Part shown: positions 12,081-25,129 of the stretch, one piece after another | Position numbering within the stretch: position 1 is the stretch's first letter | Layout of the letters: each line of letters opens with the position of its first letter | Source of the DNA: Colletes latitarsis | Taxonomy: Eukaryota > Arthropoda > Insecta > Hymenoptera > Colletidae | NCBI RefSeq assembly: GCF_051014445.1 | Contig: NW_027488370.1 | Location: forward strand, 4,836,001-4,900,000 | Reading direction: 5' to 3' | Length of the DNA stretch: 64,000 nucleotides | Position numbers and translations under genes: made by a program | Notes under the pieces: generated by a model | What the model saw: only the letters and a program-made list of their open reading frames with translations | Told to the model about the DNA's origin: nothing | Database searches by the model: none

Positions 12081-13600
12081 GGATAACGCAGGTTACGTCT
12101 GGGTTAGTTCTGGTATTTGCAATCATCTGGCTCATACTTTCGCGTTTTTCGCGTACTTGTTGACCAGATCTTTGGTTTTTTCTGGTTTGGATCCCGTAGT
12201 AATGAAGTTCCACACCGAAACAGTCAATTAAACCTGGTTGCGATTATTATTTTAGAGGATAACGCCGGTTATGTCTCGCGTGGGTCTGGGATTTGCCGTC
12301 ACCTGGCTCGTATTCGCATTTTTCGCATACATGTTGGCCAGATCCTGGGCTTTTTTTCGTTTGGATCACGTAGTAATGCGGTACCACACTGAAACAGTCA
12401 ATTAAACCTGGTTTCAGTTAGAATTTTATAGGATAACGCCGGTTATGTCTGGGTTAGTTCTGGTATTTGCCCTCATCTGGCTCGTACTTTCGCATTTTTC
12501 GTAAACTTGTTGGCCAGATCCTGGCCTTTTTCTGGATTGGATCACGTGGTAATGCGGTACCACACCGAAACAGTCAAGTAAACCTGGTTGCGATTAATAT
12601 TTAGAGGATAACGCCGGTTATGTCTCGGTTAGGTCTGGGATTTGCCCTCATCTGGCTCATACTTTCGCATTTCTCGCATACTTGTTGGCCAGATCCTGGG
12701 CTTTTTCTGGTTTGGATCCCGTAGTAATGTGGATCCACAACGAAACAGACAATTAAACCTGGTTGCGATTAATATTTTAGAGGATAACGCCGGTTATGTC
12801 TGGGCTAGGTCTGGAATTTGCCCACATCTGGCTCGTACTTTCGCATTTTTCGCATACTTGTTGGCCAAATGCTGGCCTTTTTCTGGTTTGGATAACGTAG
12901 TAATGCGGTACCACACTGAAACAGTCAATTAAACCTGGTTCCGATTAATATTTTAGAGGATAACGCTGGTTATGTCTGGGTTAGTTCTGTTATTTGCAAT
13001 CATCTGGCTCATACTTTCGCAATTTTCGCGTACTTGTTGGCCAGATCTTGGGTTTTTAGTGGTTTGGATACCGTCGTAATGTCGTTCCACACTGAAACAG
13101 TCAATTAAACCTGGTCCCGATTAATATTTTAGAGGATAACGCCGGTTATGTCTGGGTTAGGTCTGATATTTGCCCTCATCTGGCTCGTACTTTCGCATTT
13201 TTCGCATACTTGTAGGCAGGATCCTGGCCTTTTTCTGGTTTGGATCACGTAGTAATGCGGTACCACACCGAAACAGTCAATTAAACCTAGTTCCGATTAA
13301 TATTTTAGAGGATAACGCCGGTTATGTCTGGGTTAGGTCTGGTATTTGTCCTCATCTAGCTCGTACTTTCGCATTTTTCGCTTACTGGTTGGGCAGATCC
13401 TGACCTTTTTCTGGCTTGGACCACATAGTAATGAGGTACCACACTGAAACAGTCAATTAAACCTGGTTCCGATTAATATTTAAGAAGATAACGCTGGTTA
13501 TATCTGGGTTAGTTCTGGTATTTGCAATCATCTGGCTCATACTTTCGCATTTTTCGCATACTTGTTGGCAAGATCCTGGGCTTTTTTTGGTTTGGATCAC
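11830..13600. repeat. Higher-order copy 2, one monomer shorter
   Basis: Second copy of the block at 7,960-9,910. The junction where one monomer is missing lies near 12,370-12,400, where the CACGTAGTAATGCGGTACC part joins the monomer carrying TTTCAGTTAGAATTTTATAGG. The phase is preserved across the junction, as expected for homologous unequal exchange between monomers. Confidence 0.85.
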
Positions 13601-14170
13601 GTAGTAATGTGGTACCACACTGAAACAGTCAATTAAACCAGGTCCCGATTAATATTTTAGAGGATAACGCCGGTTATGTTTGGGTTAGGTCTGGTATTTG
13701 CCCTCATCTGGCTCGTTCTTTCGCATTTTTCGCATACTTGTAGGCAGGATCCTGGCCTTTTTCTGGTTTGGATCACGTAGTAATGCGGTACCACACCGAA
13801 ACAGTCAATTAAACCTAGTTCCGATTAATATTTTAGAGGATCACGCCGGTTATGTCTGGGTTAGGTCTGGTATTTGTCCTCATCTGGCTCGTACTTTCGC
13901 ATTTTTCGCTTACTTGTTGGGCAGGTCCTGACCTTTTTCTGGCTTGGACCACATAGTAATGAGGTACCACACTGAAACAGTCAATTAAACCTGGTTCCGA
14001 TTAATATTTAAGAAGATAACGCTGGTTATATCTGGGTTAGTTCTGGTATTTGCAATCATCTGGTTCATACTTTCGCATTTTTTGCATACTTGTTGGCAAG
14101 ATCCTGGCCTTTTTCTGGTTTGGTTCACGTAGCAATGCGGTACCACTCCGAAACAGTCAATTAAACCTGG
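13080..14170. repeat. 528-bp trimer repeat, copy near 13-14 kb
   Basis: A three-monomer unit with GTAGGCAGGATCCTGGCC, then CTTACTGGTTGGGCAGATCC, then TATTTAAGAAGATAACG is repeated at an offset of 528 bp (13,170 with 13,698). The whole six-monomer block recurs at about 21,170-22,260, 8,091 bp further on. The trimer is also present singly around 9,400-9,900. Confidence 0.8.
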
Positions 14171-15444
14171 TAGCGATTAATATTTTAGAGGATAACGCCG
14201 GTTATGTCTGGGTTAGGTCTGGGGTTTGCCCTCATCTGGCTCGTACCTTCGCATTTTTCGCCTACTTGTTGGCAAGATCCTGGGCTTTTTCTGGTTGGGA
14301 TCACGTAGTAATGCGGTACCACACTGAAACAGACAATAAAAGCTGGTTCCGAATAGTATTTTAGAGGATAACGCAGGTTACGTCTGGGTTAGTTCTGGTA
14401 TTTGCAATCATCTGGCTCATACTTTCGTGTTTTTCGCGTACTTGTTGGCAAGATCCTGGGCTTTTTTTGGTTTGGATCACGTAGTAATGCGGTACCACAC
14501 CGAAGCAGTCAATTAAACCTGGTTGCATTATTATTTTAGAGGATAACGCTGGTTATGTTTGGGTTAGTTCTGGTATTTGCAATCATCTCGCTCGTACTTT
14601 CGCATTTTTCGCTTACTTGTCGGCAAGATCCTGGGCTTTTTTTGGTTTGGATCACGTAGTAATGCGGTACCACACCGAAGCAGTCAATTAAACCTGGTTG
14701 CGATTATTATTTTAGAGGATAACGCTGGTTATGTCTGGGATAGTTCTGGTATTTGCAGTCATCTGGCTCGTACTTTCGCATTTTTCGCATACTTGTTGGC
14801 AAGATCCTGGCCTTTTTCTGGCTTGGACCACGTAGTAATGAGGTACCACACTGACAGAGTCAATTAAACCTGGTTCCGATTAATATTTTAGAAGATAACG
14901 CTGGTTATATCTGTGTTATTTCTGGTATTTGCAATCATCTGGCTCGTACTTTCGCAATTTTCGCGTACTTGATGGCCAGATCTTGGGTTTTTTGTGGTTT
15001 GGATCCCGTCGTAGTGTGGTTCCACACCGAAGCAGTCAATTAAACCTGGTTCCGATGAATATTTTGGAGGATAACCCTGGTTATGTTTGGGTTAGTTCTG
15101 GTATTTGCAATCATCAGGCTCGTACTTTCGCTTTTTTCGCATACTTGTTGGCAAGATCCTGGGCTTTTTTTGGTTTGGATCACGTAGTAATGTGGTTCCA
15201 CACCGAAGCAGTCAATTAAACCTGGTTGCGATTAATATTTTAGAGGATAACGCCGGTTATGGCTCGGTTAGGTCAGGGATTTGCCCTCTTCTGGCTCGTA
15301 CCTTCGCATTTTTCGCTTACTTGTTGGCAAGATCCTGGGCTTTTTTTGGTTTGGATCACGTAGTAATGTGGTACCACACTGAAACAGTCAATAAAAGCTG
15401 GTTCCGAATAGTATTTTAGAGGATAGCGCAGGTTACGTCTGGGT

Positions 15445-18400
15445 TAGTTCTGGTATTTGCAATCATCTGGCTCATACTTTCGCGTTTTTCGCATACTTGT
15501 TTGCCAGATCCTGGGTTTTTTCTGGTTTGGATCCCGTAGTAATGAAGTTCCACATCGAAACAGTCAATTAAACCTGGTTGCGATTAATATTTTAGCGGAT
15601 AACGCCGGTTATGTCTCGGGTAGGTCTGGGATTTGCCGTCATCTGGCTCGTATTTTCGCATTTCTCGCATACTTGTTGGCCAGATCCTGGCCTTTTCCTG
15701 GCTTGGACCACGTAGTAATGTGGTATCACACTGAAACAGTCAATTAAACCTGGTTGCGATTAATATTTTAGAGGTTAACGCCGGTTATGTCTCGGGTAGG
15801 TCTGGGATTTGCCGTCATCTAGCTCGTATTTTCGCGTTTTTCGCATACTTGTTGGCCAGATCCTGGGTTTTTTTCTGGTTTGGATCACGTAGTAATGAAG
15901 TTCCACACTGAAACAGTCAATTAAACCTGGTTCCGATTAATATTTTAGAGGATAACGCTGGTTATGTCTGGGTTAGTTCTGTTATTTGCAATCATCTGGC
16001 TCATATTTTCGCAATTTTCGCCTACTTGTTGGCCAGATCTTGGGTTTTTTGTGGTTTGGATCCCGTCGTAATGTCGTTCCACACCGAAGCAGTCAATTAA
16101 ACCTGGTTGCGATGAATGTTTTGGAGGATAGCGCTGGTTATGTTTGGGTTAGTTCTGGTATTTGCAATCATCTGGCTCGTACTTTCGCATTTTTCGCATA
16201 CTTGTTGGCAAGATCCTGGGCTTTTTTTGGTTTGGATCACGTAGTAATGTGGTACCACACTGAAACAGTCAATAAAAGCTGGTTCCGAATAGCATTTTAG
16301 AGGATAACGCAGGTTACGTCTGGGTTAGTTCTGGTATTTGCAATCATCTGGCTCATACTTTCGCGTTTTTTGCATACTTGTTGGCCAGATTTTGGGTTTT
16401 TTCTGGTTTGGATCCCGTAGTAATGAAGTTCCACACCGAAACAGCCAATTAAACCTTGTTGCGATTAATATTTAGAGGATAACGCCGGTTATGTCTCGCG
16501 TGGGTCTGGGATTTGCCGTCACCTGGCTCGTATTCGCATTTTTCGTATACATGTTGGCCAGATCCTGGGCTTTTTTTGGTTTGGATCACGTAGTAATGTG
16601 GTACCACACTGAAACAGTCAATAAAAGCTGGTTCCGAATAGTATTTTAGAGGATAACGCAGGTTACGTCTGGGTTAGTTCTGGTATTTGCAATCATCTGG
16701 CTCATACTTTCGCATTTTTCGCATACTTGTTGGCCAGACCCTGGCCTTTTTCTGGCTTGGACCACGTAGTAATGTGGTACCACACTGAAACAGTCAATTA
16801 AACCTGGTGGCGATTAATATTTTAGAGGATAGCGCCGGTTATGTCTGGGTTAGGTCTGGAATTTGCCCTCATCTGGCTCGTACATTCGCATTTTTCGCAT
16901 ACTTGTTGGCTAAATCTTCGCCTTTTTCTGGTTTGGCTCACTTAGTAATGCGGTACCACACCGAAATTGCTAACTACACCTGGTTGCGATTAATATTTTA
17001 GAGGATAACGCCGGTTATGCCTCGGTTAGGTCTGGGATTTGCCCCCATCTGGCTCATACTTTCGCGTTTTTCGCATACTTGTTGGCCAGATCTTGGGTTT
17101 TTTCTGGTTTGGATCCCGTAGTAATGAAGTTCCACACCGAAACAGTCAATTAAACCTGCTTGCGATTAATATTTTAGAGGATCACGCCGGTTATGTCTCG
17201 CGTGGGTCTGGGATTTGCCGTCACCTGGCTCGTATTTGCATTTTTCGCATACATGTTGGCCAGATCCTGGGCTTTTTTTGGTTTGGATCACGTAGTAATG
17301 TGGTACCACACTGAAACAGTCAATAAAAGCTGGTTCCGAGTAGTATTTTAGAGGATAACGCAGGTTACGTCTGGGTTAGTTCTGGTATTTGCAATCATCT
17401 GGCTCAAACTTTCGCGTTTTTCGCATACTTGTTTGCCAGATCCTGGGTTTTTTCTGGTTTGGATCCCGTAGTAATGAAGTTCCACACCGAAACAGTCAAC
17501 TAATCCTGGTTGCGATTAACATTTTAGAGGATAACGCCGGTTATGTCTCGGTTAGGTCTGGGATTTGCCGTCATCTGGCTCGTATTTTCGCATTTTTCGC
17601 ATACTTGCTGACCAGATCCTGGCCTTTTCCTGGCTTGGACCACGTAGTAATGTGGTATCACACTGAAACAGTCAATTAAACCTGGTTGCGATTAATATTT
17701 TAGAGGTTAACGCCGGTTATGTCTCGGGTAGGTCTGGGATTTGCCGTCATCAAGCTCGTATTTTCGCGTTTTTCGCATACTTGTTGGCCAGATCCTGGGT
17801 TTTTTTCTGGTTTGGATCACGTAGTAATGAAGTTCCACACTGAAACAGTCAATTAAACCTGGTTCCGATTAATATTTTAGAGGATAACGCTGGTTATGTC
17901 GGGGTTAGTTCTGTTATTTGCAATCATCTGGCTCATATTTTCGCAATTTTCGCCTACTTGTTGGCCAGATCTTGGGTTTTTTGTGGTTTGGATCCCGTCG
18001 TAATGTCGTTCCACACCGAAGCAGTCAATTAAACCTGGTTGCGATGAATGTTTTGGAGGATAACGTTGGTTATGTTTGGGTTAGTACTGGTATTTGCAAT
18101 CATCTGGCTCGTACTTTCGCATTTTTCGCATACTTGTTGGCCAGATTTTGGGTTTTTTCTGGTTTGGATCCCGTAGTAATGAAGTTCCACACCGAAACAG
18201 TCAATTAAACCTTGTTGCGATTAATATTTAGAGGATAACGCCGGTTATGTCTCGCGTGGGTCTGGGATTTGCCGTCACCTGGCTCGTATTCGCATTTTTC
18301 GCATACATGTTGGCCAGATCCTGGGCTTTTTTTGGTTCGCATCACGTAGTAATGTGGTACCACACTGAAACAGTCAATAAAAGCTGGTTCCGAATAGTAT

Positions 18401-20100
18401 TTTAGAGGATAACGCAGGTTACGTCTGGGTTAGTTCTGGTATTTGCAATCATCTGGCTCATACTTTCGCATTTTTCGCATACTTGTTGGCCAGACCCTGG
18501 CCTTTTTCTGGCTTGGACCACGTAGTAATGTGGTACCACACTGAAACAGTCAATTAAACCTGGTGGCGATTAATATTTTAGAGAATAACGCCGGTTATGT
18601 CTGGGTTAGGTCTGGAATTTGCCCTCATCTGGCTCGTACTTTCGCATTTTTCGCATACTTGTTGGCTAAATCTTTGCCTTTTTCTGGTTTGGCTCACTTA
18701 GTAATGCGGTACCACACCGAAATTGCTAACTACACCTGGTTGCGAATAATATTTTAGAGGATAACGCCGGTTATGCCTCGGTTAGGTCTGGGATTTGCCC
18801 TCATCTGGCTCATACTTTCGAGTTTTTCGCATACTTGTTGGCCAGATCTTGGGTTTTTTCTGGTTTGGATCCCGTAGTAATGAAGTTCCACACCGAAACA
18901 GTCAATTAAACCTGGTTGCGATTAATATTTTAGAGGATCACGCCGGTTATGTCTCGCGTGGGTCTGGGATTTGCCGTCACCTGGCTCGTACTTTCGCATT
19001 TTTCGCATACTTGTTGGCAAGATCCTGGGCTTTTTTTGGTTTGGATCACGTAGTAATGTGGTACCACACTGAAACAGTCAATAAAAGCTGGTTCCGAGTA
19101 GTATTTTAGAGGATAACGCAGGTTACGTCTGGGTTAGTTCTGGTATTTGCCCTCATCTGGCTCGTACTTTCGCATTTTTCGCATACATGTAGGCAGGATC
19201 CTGGCCTTTTTCTGGGTTTGGATCACGTAGTAATGTGGTATCACACTGAAACAGTCAATTAAACCTGGTTGCGATTAATATTTTAGAGGTTAACGCCGGT
19301 TATGTCTCGGGTAGGTCTGGGATTTGCCGTCATCTAGCTCGTATTTTCGCGTTTTTCGCATACTTGTTGGCCAGATCCTGGGTTTTTTTCTGGTTTGGAT
19401 CACGTAGTAATGAAGTTCCACACTGAAACAGTCAATTAAACCTGGTTCCGATTAATATTTTAGAGGATAACGCTGGTTATGTCTGGGTTAGTTCTGTTAT
19501 TTGCAATCATCTGGCTCATATTTTCGCAATTTTCGCCTACTTGTTGGCCAGATCTTGGGTTTTTTGTGGTTTGGATCCCGTCGTAATGTCGTTCCACACC
19601 GAAGCAGTCAATTAAACCTGGTTGCGATGAATGTTTTGGAGGATAACGTTGGTTATGTTTGGGTTAGTTCTGGTATTTGCAAACATCTGGCTCGTACTTT
19701 CGCACCTTTCGCATACTTGTTGGCCAGATCCTGGCCTTTTTCTGGTTTGGATCACGTAGTAATGCGGTACCACACTGAAACTGTCAATTAAACCTGGTTC
19801 CGGTTAGTATTTTAGAGTATAACGCCGGTTATGTCTGGGTTAGGTCTGGTATTTGCCCTCATCTGGCTCGTTCTTTCGCATTTTTCGCAAACTTGTTGGC
19901 CAGATCCTGGCCTTTTTCTGGATTGGATCACGTGGTAATGCGGTACCACACCGAAACAGTCAAGTAAACCTGGTTGCGATTAATATTTTAGAGGATAACG
20001 CCGGTTATGTCTGGGTTAGGTCTGGTATTTGCCCTCATCTGGCTCGTACTTTCGCATTTTTCGCTTACTTGTTGGCCAGATCCTGGCCTTTTTCTGGCTT
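15445..20100. repeat. 11/10/9-monomer higher-order repeat
   Basis: The marker GAGGTTAACG, followed by TCTAGCTCGTATTTTCGCG in two copies, occurs at 15,771, 17,703 and 19,286. The spacings are 1,932 bp (11 monomers, minus 4 bp) and 1,583 bp (9 monomers, minus 1 bp). Inside the second unit one monomer is missing: the offset falls from 1,932 to 1,756 bp between 16,300 and 16,807 of the first copy. The third unit has lost further monomers. Private variants CAATTTTCGCCTACTTG and CCCGTCGTAATGTCGTTCC tie the copies together. Confidence 0.85.
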
Positions 20101-21169
20101 GGACCACGTAGTAATGAGGTACCTCACTGAGACAGTCAATTAAACCTGGTTCCGATTAATATTTTAGAGGATAACGCAGGTTACGTCTGGGTTAGTTCTG
20201 GAAATTTAAAATCATCTGGCTCATACTTTCGCGTTTTTCGCGTACTTGTTGGCCAGTTCCTCGGCTTTTTTTGGTTTGGATCACGTAATAATGTGGTACC
20301 ACACTGAAACAGTCAATTAAACCTGGTCCCGATTAATATTTTAGAGGATAACGCCGGTTATGTCTGGGTTAGTTCTGTTATTTGTAATCATCTGGCTCAT
20401 TCTTTCGCAATTTTCACGTACTAGTTGGCCAGATCTTGGGTTTTTTGTGGTTTGGATCCCGTCGTAATGTCGTTCCACACCGAAGCAGTCAATTAAACCT
20501 GGTTGCGATGAATATTTTGGAGGATAACGCTGGTTATGCTTGGGCTAGTTCTGGTATTTGCAATCATCTGGCTCGTACTTTCGCATTTTTCGCATACTTG
20601 TTGGCAGGATCATGGGCTTTTTTTGGTTTGGATCACGTAGTAATGTGGTACCACACTGAAACAGTCAATAAAAGCTGGTTCCGAATAGTATTTTAGAGGA
20701 TAACGCCGGTTACGTCTGGGTTAGTTCTGGTATTTGCAATCATCTGGCTCATACATTCGCGTTTTTCGCATACTTCTTTGCCAGATCCTGGGTTTTTTCT
20801 GGTTTGGATCCCGTAGTAATGAAGTTCCACACCGAAACAGTCAATTAAACCTGGTTGCGATTAATATTTTAGAGGATAACGCCGGTTGTGTCTCGGGTAG
20901 GTCTGGGATTTGCCGTCATCTGGTTCGTATTTTCGCATTTCTCGCATACTTGTAGGCCAGATCCTGGCCTTTTTCTGGCTTCGACCACGTAGTAATGTGG
21001 TATCACACTGAAACAGTCGATAGAATCTAGTTCCGAATAGTATTTTGGAGGATAACGCAGGTTACGTCTGGGTTAGTTCTGGTATTTGCAATCATCTGGC
21101 TCATACTTTCGCGTTTTTCACATACTTGTTGGCCAGATCCTGGCTTTTTTTGGTGTGGATCACGTAGTA

Positions 21170-22260
21170 ATGTGGTACCACACTGAAACAGTCAATTAAA
21201 CCTGGTCCCGATTAATATTTTAGAGGATAACGCCGGTTATGTCTGGGTTAGGTCTGGTATTTGCCCTCATCTGGCTCGTACTTTCGCATTTTTCGCATAC
21301 TTGTAGGCAGGATCCTGGCCTTTTTCTGGTTTGGATCACGTAGTAATGCGGTACCACACCGAAACAGTCAATTAAACCTAGTTCCGATTAATATTATAGA
21401 GGATAACGCCGGTTATGTCTGGGTTAGGTCTGGTATTTGTCCTCATCTGGCACGTACTTTCGCATTTTTCGCTTACTGGTTGGGTAGATCCCGACCTTTT
21501 TCTGGCTTGGACCACATAGTAATGAGGTACCACACTGAAACAGTCAATTAAACCTGGTTCCGATTAATATTTAAGAAGATAACGCTGGTTATATCTGGGT
21601 TAGTTCTGGTATTTGCAATCATCTGGCTCATACTTTCGCATTTTTCGCATACTTGTTGGCAAGATCCTGGGCTTTTTTTGGTTTGGATCACGTAGTAATG
21701 TGGTAGCACACTGAAACAGTCAATTAAACCAGGTCCCGATTAATATTTTAGAGGATAACGCCGGTTATGTTTGGGTTAGGTCTGGTATTTGCCCTCATCT
21801 GGCTCGTTCTTTCGCATTTTTCGCATACTTGTAGGCAGGATCCTGGCCATTTTCTGGTTTGGATCACGTAGTAATGCGGTACCACACCGAAACAGTCAAT
21901 TAATCCTAGTTCCGATTAATATTTTAGAGGATCACGCCGGTTATGTCTGGGTTAGGTCTGGTATTTGTCCTCATCTGGCTCGTACTCTCGCATTTTTCGC
22001 TTACTTGTTGGGCAGATCCTGACCTTTTTCTGGCTTGGACCACATAGTAATGAGGTACCACACTGAAACAGTCAATTAAACCTGGTTCCGACTAATATTT
22101 AAGAAGATAACGCTGGTTATATCTGGGTTAGTTCTGGTATTTGCAATCATCTGGTTCATACTTTCGCATTTTTCGCATACTTGTTGGCAAGATCCTGGCC
22201 TTTTTCTGGTTTGGTTCACGTAGCAATGCGGTACCACTCCGAAACAGTCAATTAAACCTG
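21170..22260. repeat. 528-bp trimer repeat, copy near 21-22 kb
   Basis: Second copy of the 528-bp trimer pair (21,261 with 21,789), matching 13,080-14,170 at an offset of 8,091 bp with a few substitutions. Having the paired trimer at both sites implies that the pair, not just a single trimer, was moved or duplicated as a block. Confidence 0.8.
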
Positions 22261-25129
22261 GTTGCGATGAATATTTTGTAGGATAACGCTGGTTATGCTT
22301 GGGCTAGTTCTGGTATTTGCCCTCATCTGGCTCGTACTTTCGCATTTATCGCATACTTGTTGGCCAAATGCTGGCCTTTTTCTGGTTTGGATCACGTAGT
22401 AATGCGGTACCACACTGAAACAGTCAATTAAACCTGGTTTCAGTTAGTATTTTAGAGGATAACGCCGGTTATGTCTGGGTTAGGTCTGGTATTTGCCCTC
22501 ATCTGGCTCGGTCTTTCGCATTTTTCGCAAACTTGTTGGCCAGATCCTGGCCTTTTTCTGGATTGGATCACGTGGTAATGCGGTACCACACCGAAACAGT
22601 CAAGTAAACCTGGTTGCGATTAATATTAAGAGGATAACGCCGGTTATGTCTCAGTTAGGTCTGGGATTTGCCCTCATCTGGCTCGTACATTCGCATTTTT
22701 CGCCTACTTGTTGGCAAGATCCTGGGCTTTCTCTGGTTGGGATACCGTAGTAATGCGGTACCACACCGAAGCAGTCAATTAATCCTGGTTGCAATTATTA
22801 TTTTAGAGGATAACGCTGGTTATGTCTGGGTTAGTTCTGTTATTTACAATTATCTGGCTCGTACTTTCGCATTTTTCGCATACTTGTTGGCAAGATCCTG
22901 GGCTTTTTTTGGTTTGGATCACGTAGTAATGTGGTACCACACTGAAACAGTCAATAAAAGCTGGTTCCGAATAGTATTTTAGAGGATAACGCAGGTTACG
23001 TCTGGGTTAGTTCTGGTATTTGCAATCATCTGGCTCATACTTTCGCGTTTTTCGCATACTTGTTGACCAGATCTTTGGTTTTTTCTGGTTTGGATCCCGT
23101 AGTAATGAAGCTCCACACCGACACAGTCAATTAAACCTGGTTGCGATTAATATTTTAGTGGATGACGCCGGTTATGTCTGGGCTAGGTCTGGAATTTGCC
23201 CACATCTGGCTCGTACTTTCGCATTTTTCGCATACTTTTTGGCCAGATACTGGGCTTTTTCTGTTTTGGATCACGTAGTAAAGTGGTACCACACTGAAAC
23301 AGTCAATAAAAGCTGGTTCCGAATAGTATTTTAGAGGATAACGCAGGTAACGTCTGGGTTAGTTCTGGTATTTGCAATCATCTGCCTCGTACTTTCGCAT
23401 TTTTCGCATACTTGTTGGCAAGATCCTGGGTTTTTTTTGGTTTGGATCACGTAGTAATGTCGTACGACACTGAAACGGTCAATTAAACCTGGTTCCGATT
23501 AATATTTTAGAGGATAATGCCGGTTATGTCTGGGTTAGGTCTGGTATTTGCCCTCATCTGGCTCGTACTTTCGCATTTTTCGCATACTTGTTGGCCAAAT
23601 GCTGGCCTTTTTCTGGTTTGGATCACGTAGTAATGCGGTACCACACTGAAACAGTCAATTAAACCTGGTTTCAGTTAGTATTTTAGAGGATAACGCCGGT
23701 TATGTCTGGGTTAGGTCTGGTATTTGCCCTCATCTGGCTCGTTCTTTCGCATTTTTCGCAAACTTGTTGGCCAGATCCTGGCCTTTTTCTGGATTGGATC
23801 ACGTGGTAATGCGGTACCACACCGAAACAGGCAAGTAAACCTGGTTGCGATTAATATTTAGAGGATAACGCCGGTTATGTCTCGGTTAGGTCTGGGATTT
23901 GCCCTCATCTGGCTCGTACATTCGCATTTTTCGCCTACTTGTTGGCAAGATCCTGGGCTTTCTCTGGTTGGGATCAGGTAGTAATGCGGTACCACACCGA
24001 AGCAGTCAATTAAACCTGGTTGCAATTATTATTTTAGAGGATAACGCTGGTTATGTCTGGGTTAGTTCTGTTATTTGCAATTATCTGGCTCGTACTTTCG
24101 CATTTTTCGCATACTTGTTGGCAAGATCCTGGGTTTTTTTTGGTTTGGATCACGTAGTAATGTGGTACCACACTGAAACAGTCAATAAAAGCTGGTTCCG
24201 AATAGTATTTTAGAGGATAACGCAGGTTACGTCTGGGTTAGTTCTGGTATTTGCAATCATCTGGCTCATACTTTCGCGTTTTTCGCATACTTGTTGACCA
24301 GATCCTGGCCTTTTTCTGGTTTGGATCACGTAGTAATGCGGTACCACACTGAAACAGTCAATGAAACCTGGTTTCAGTTAGTATTTTATAGGATAACGCC
24401 GGTTATGTCTGGGTTAGGTCTGGTATTTGCCCTCATCTGGCTCGTACTTTCGCATTTTTCGCAAACTTGTTGGCCAGATCCTGGCCTTTTTCTGGATTGG
24501 ATCACGTGGTAATGCGGTACCACACCGAAACAGTCAAGTAAACCTGGTTGCGATTAATATTTAGAGGATAACGCCGGATATGTCTCGGTTAGGTCTGGGA
24601 TTTGCCCTCATCTGGCTCATACTTTCGCATTTCTCGCATACTTGTTGGCCAGTTCCTGGGCTTTTTCTGGTTTGGATCACGTAGTAATGTGGTACCACAC
24701 TGAAACAGTCAATAAAAGCTGGTTCCGATTAGTACTTTAGAGGATAACGCTGGTTATGTCTGGGTTAGTTCTGGTATTTGCAATTATCTGGCTCATACTA
24801 TCGCGTTATTCGCATACTTCTTGGCCAGATCCAGGGTTTTTTCAGGTTTGGATCCCGCAGTAATGTGGTGCCACACCGAAACAGTCAATTAAACCTGGTT
24901 GGGATGAATATTTTAGGGGATAACGCCGGTTATGTGTGGGTTAGGTCTGGTATTTGCCCTCATCCGGCTCGTATTTTCGCATTTTTCGCATACTTGTTGG
25001 CCAGATCCTGGCCTTTTTCTGGTTTGGGTCACGTTGTAATGTGGTACCACTCTGAAACGGTGAATAAGAGCTGGTGCCGATTAATGTTTTAGAGGATAAC
25101 GCTGGTTATGTCTGGGTTAGTTCTGGTAT

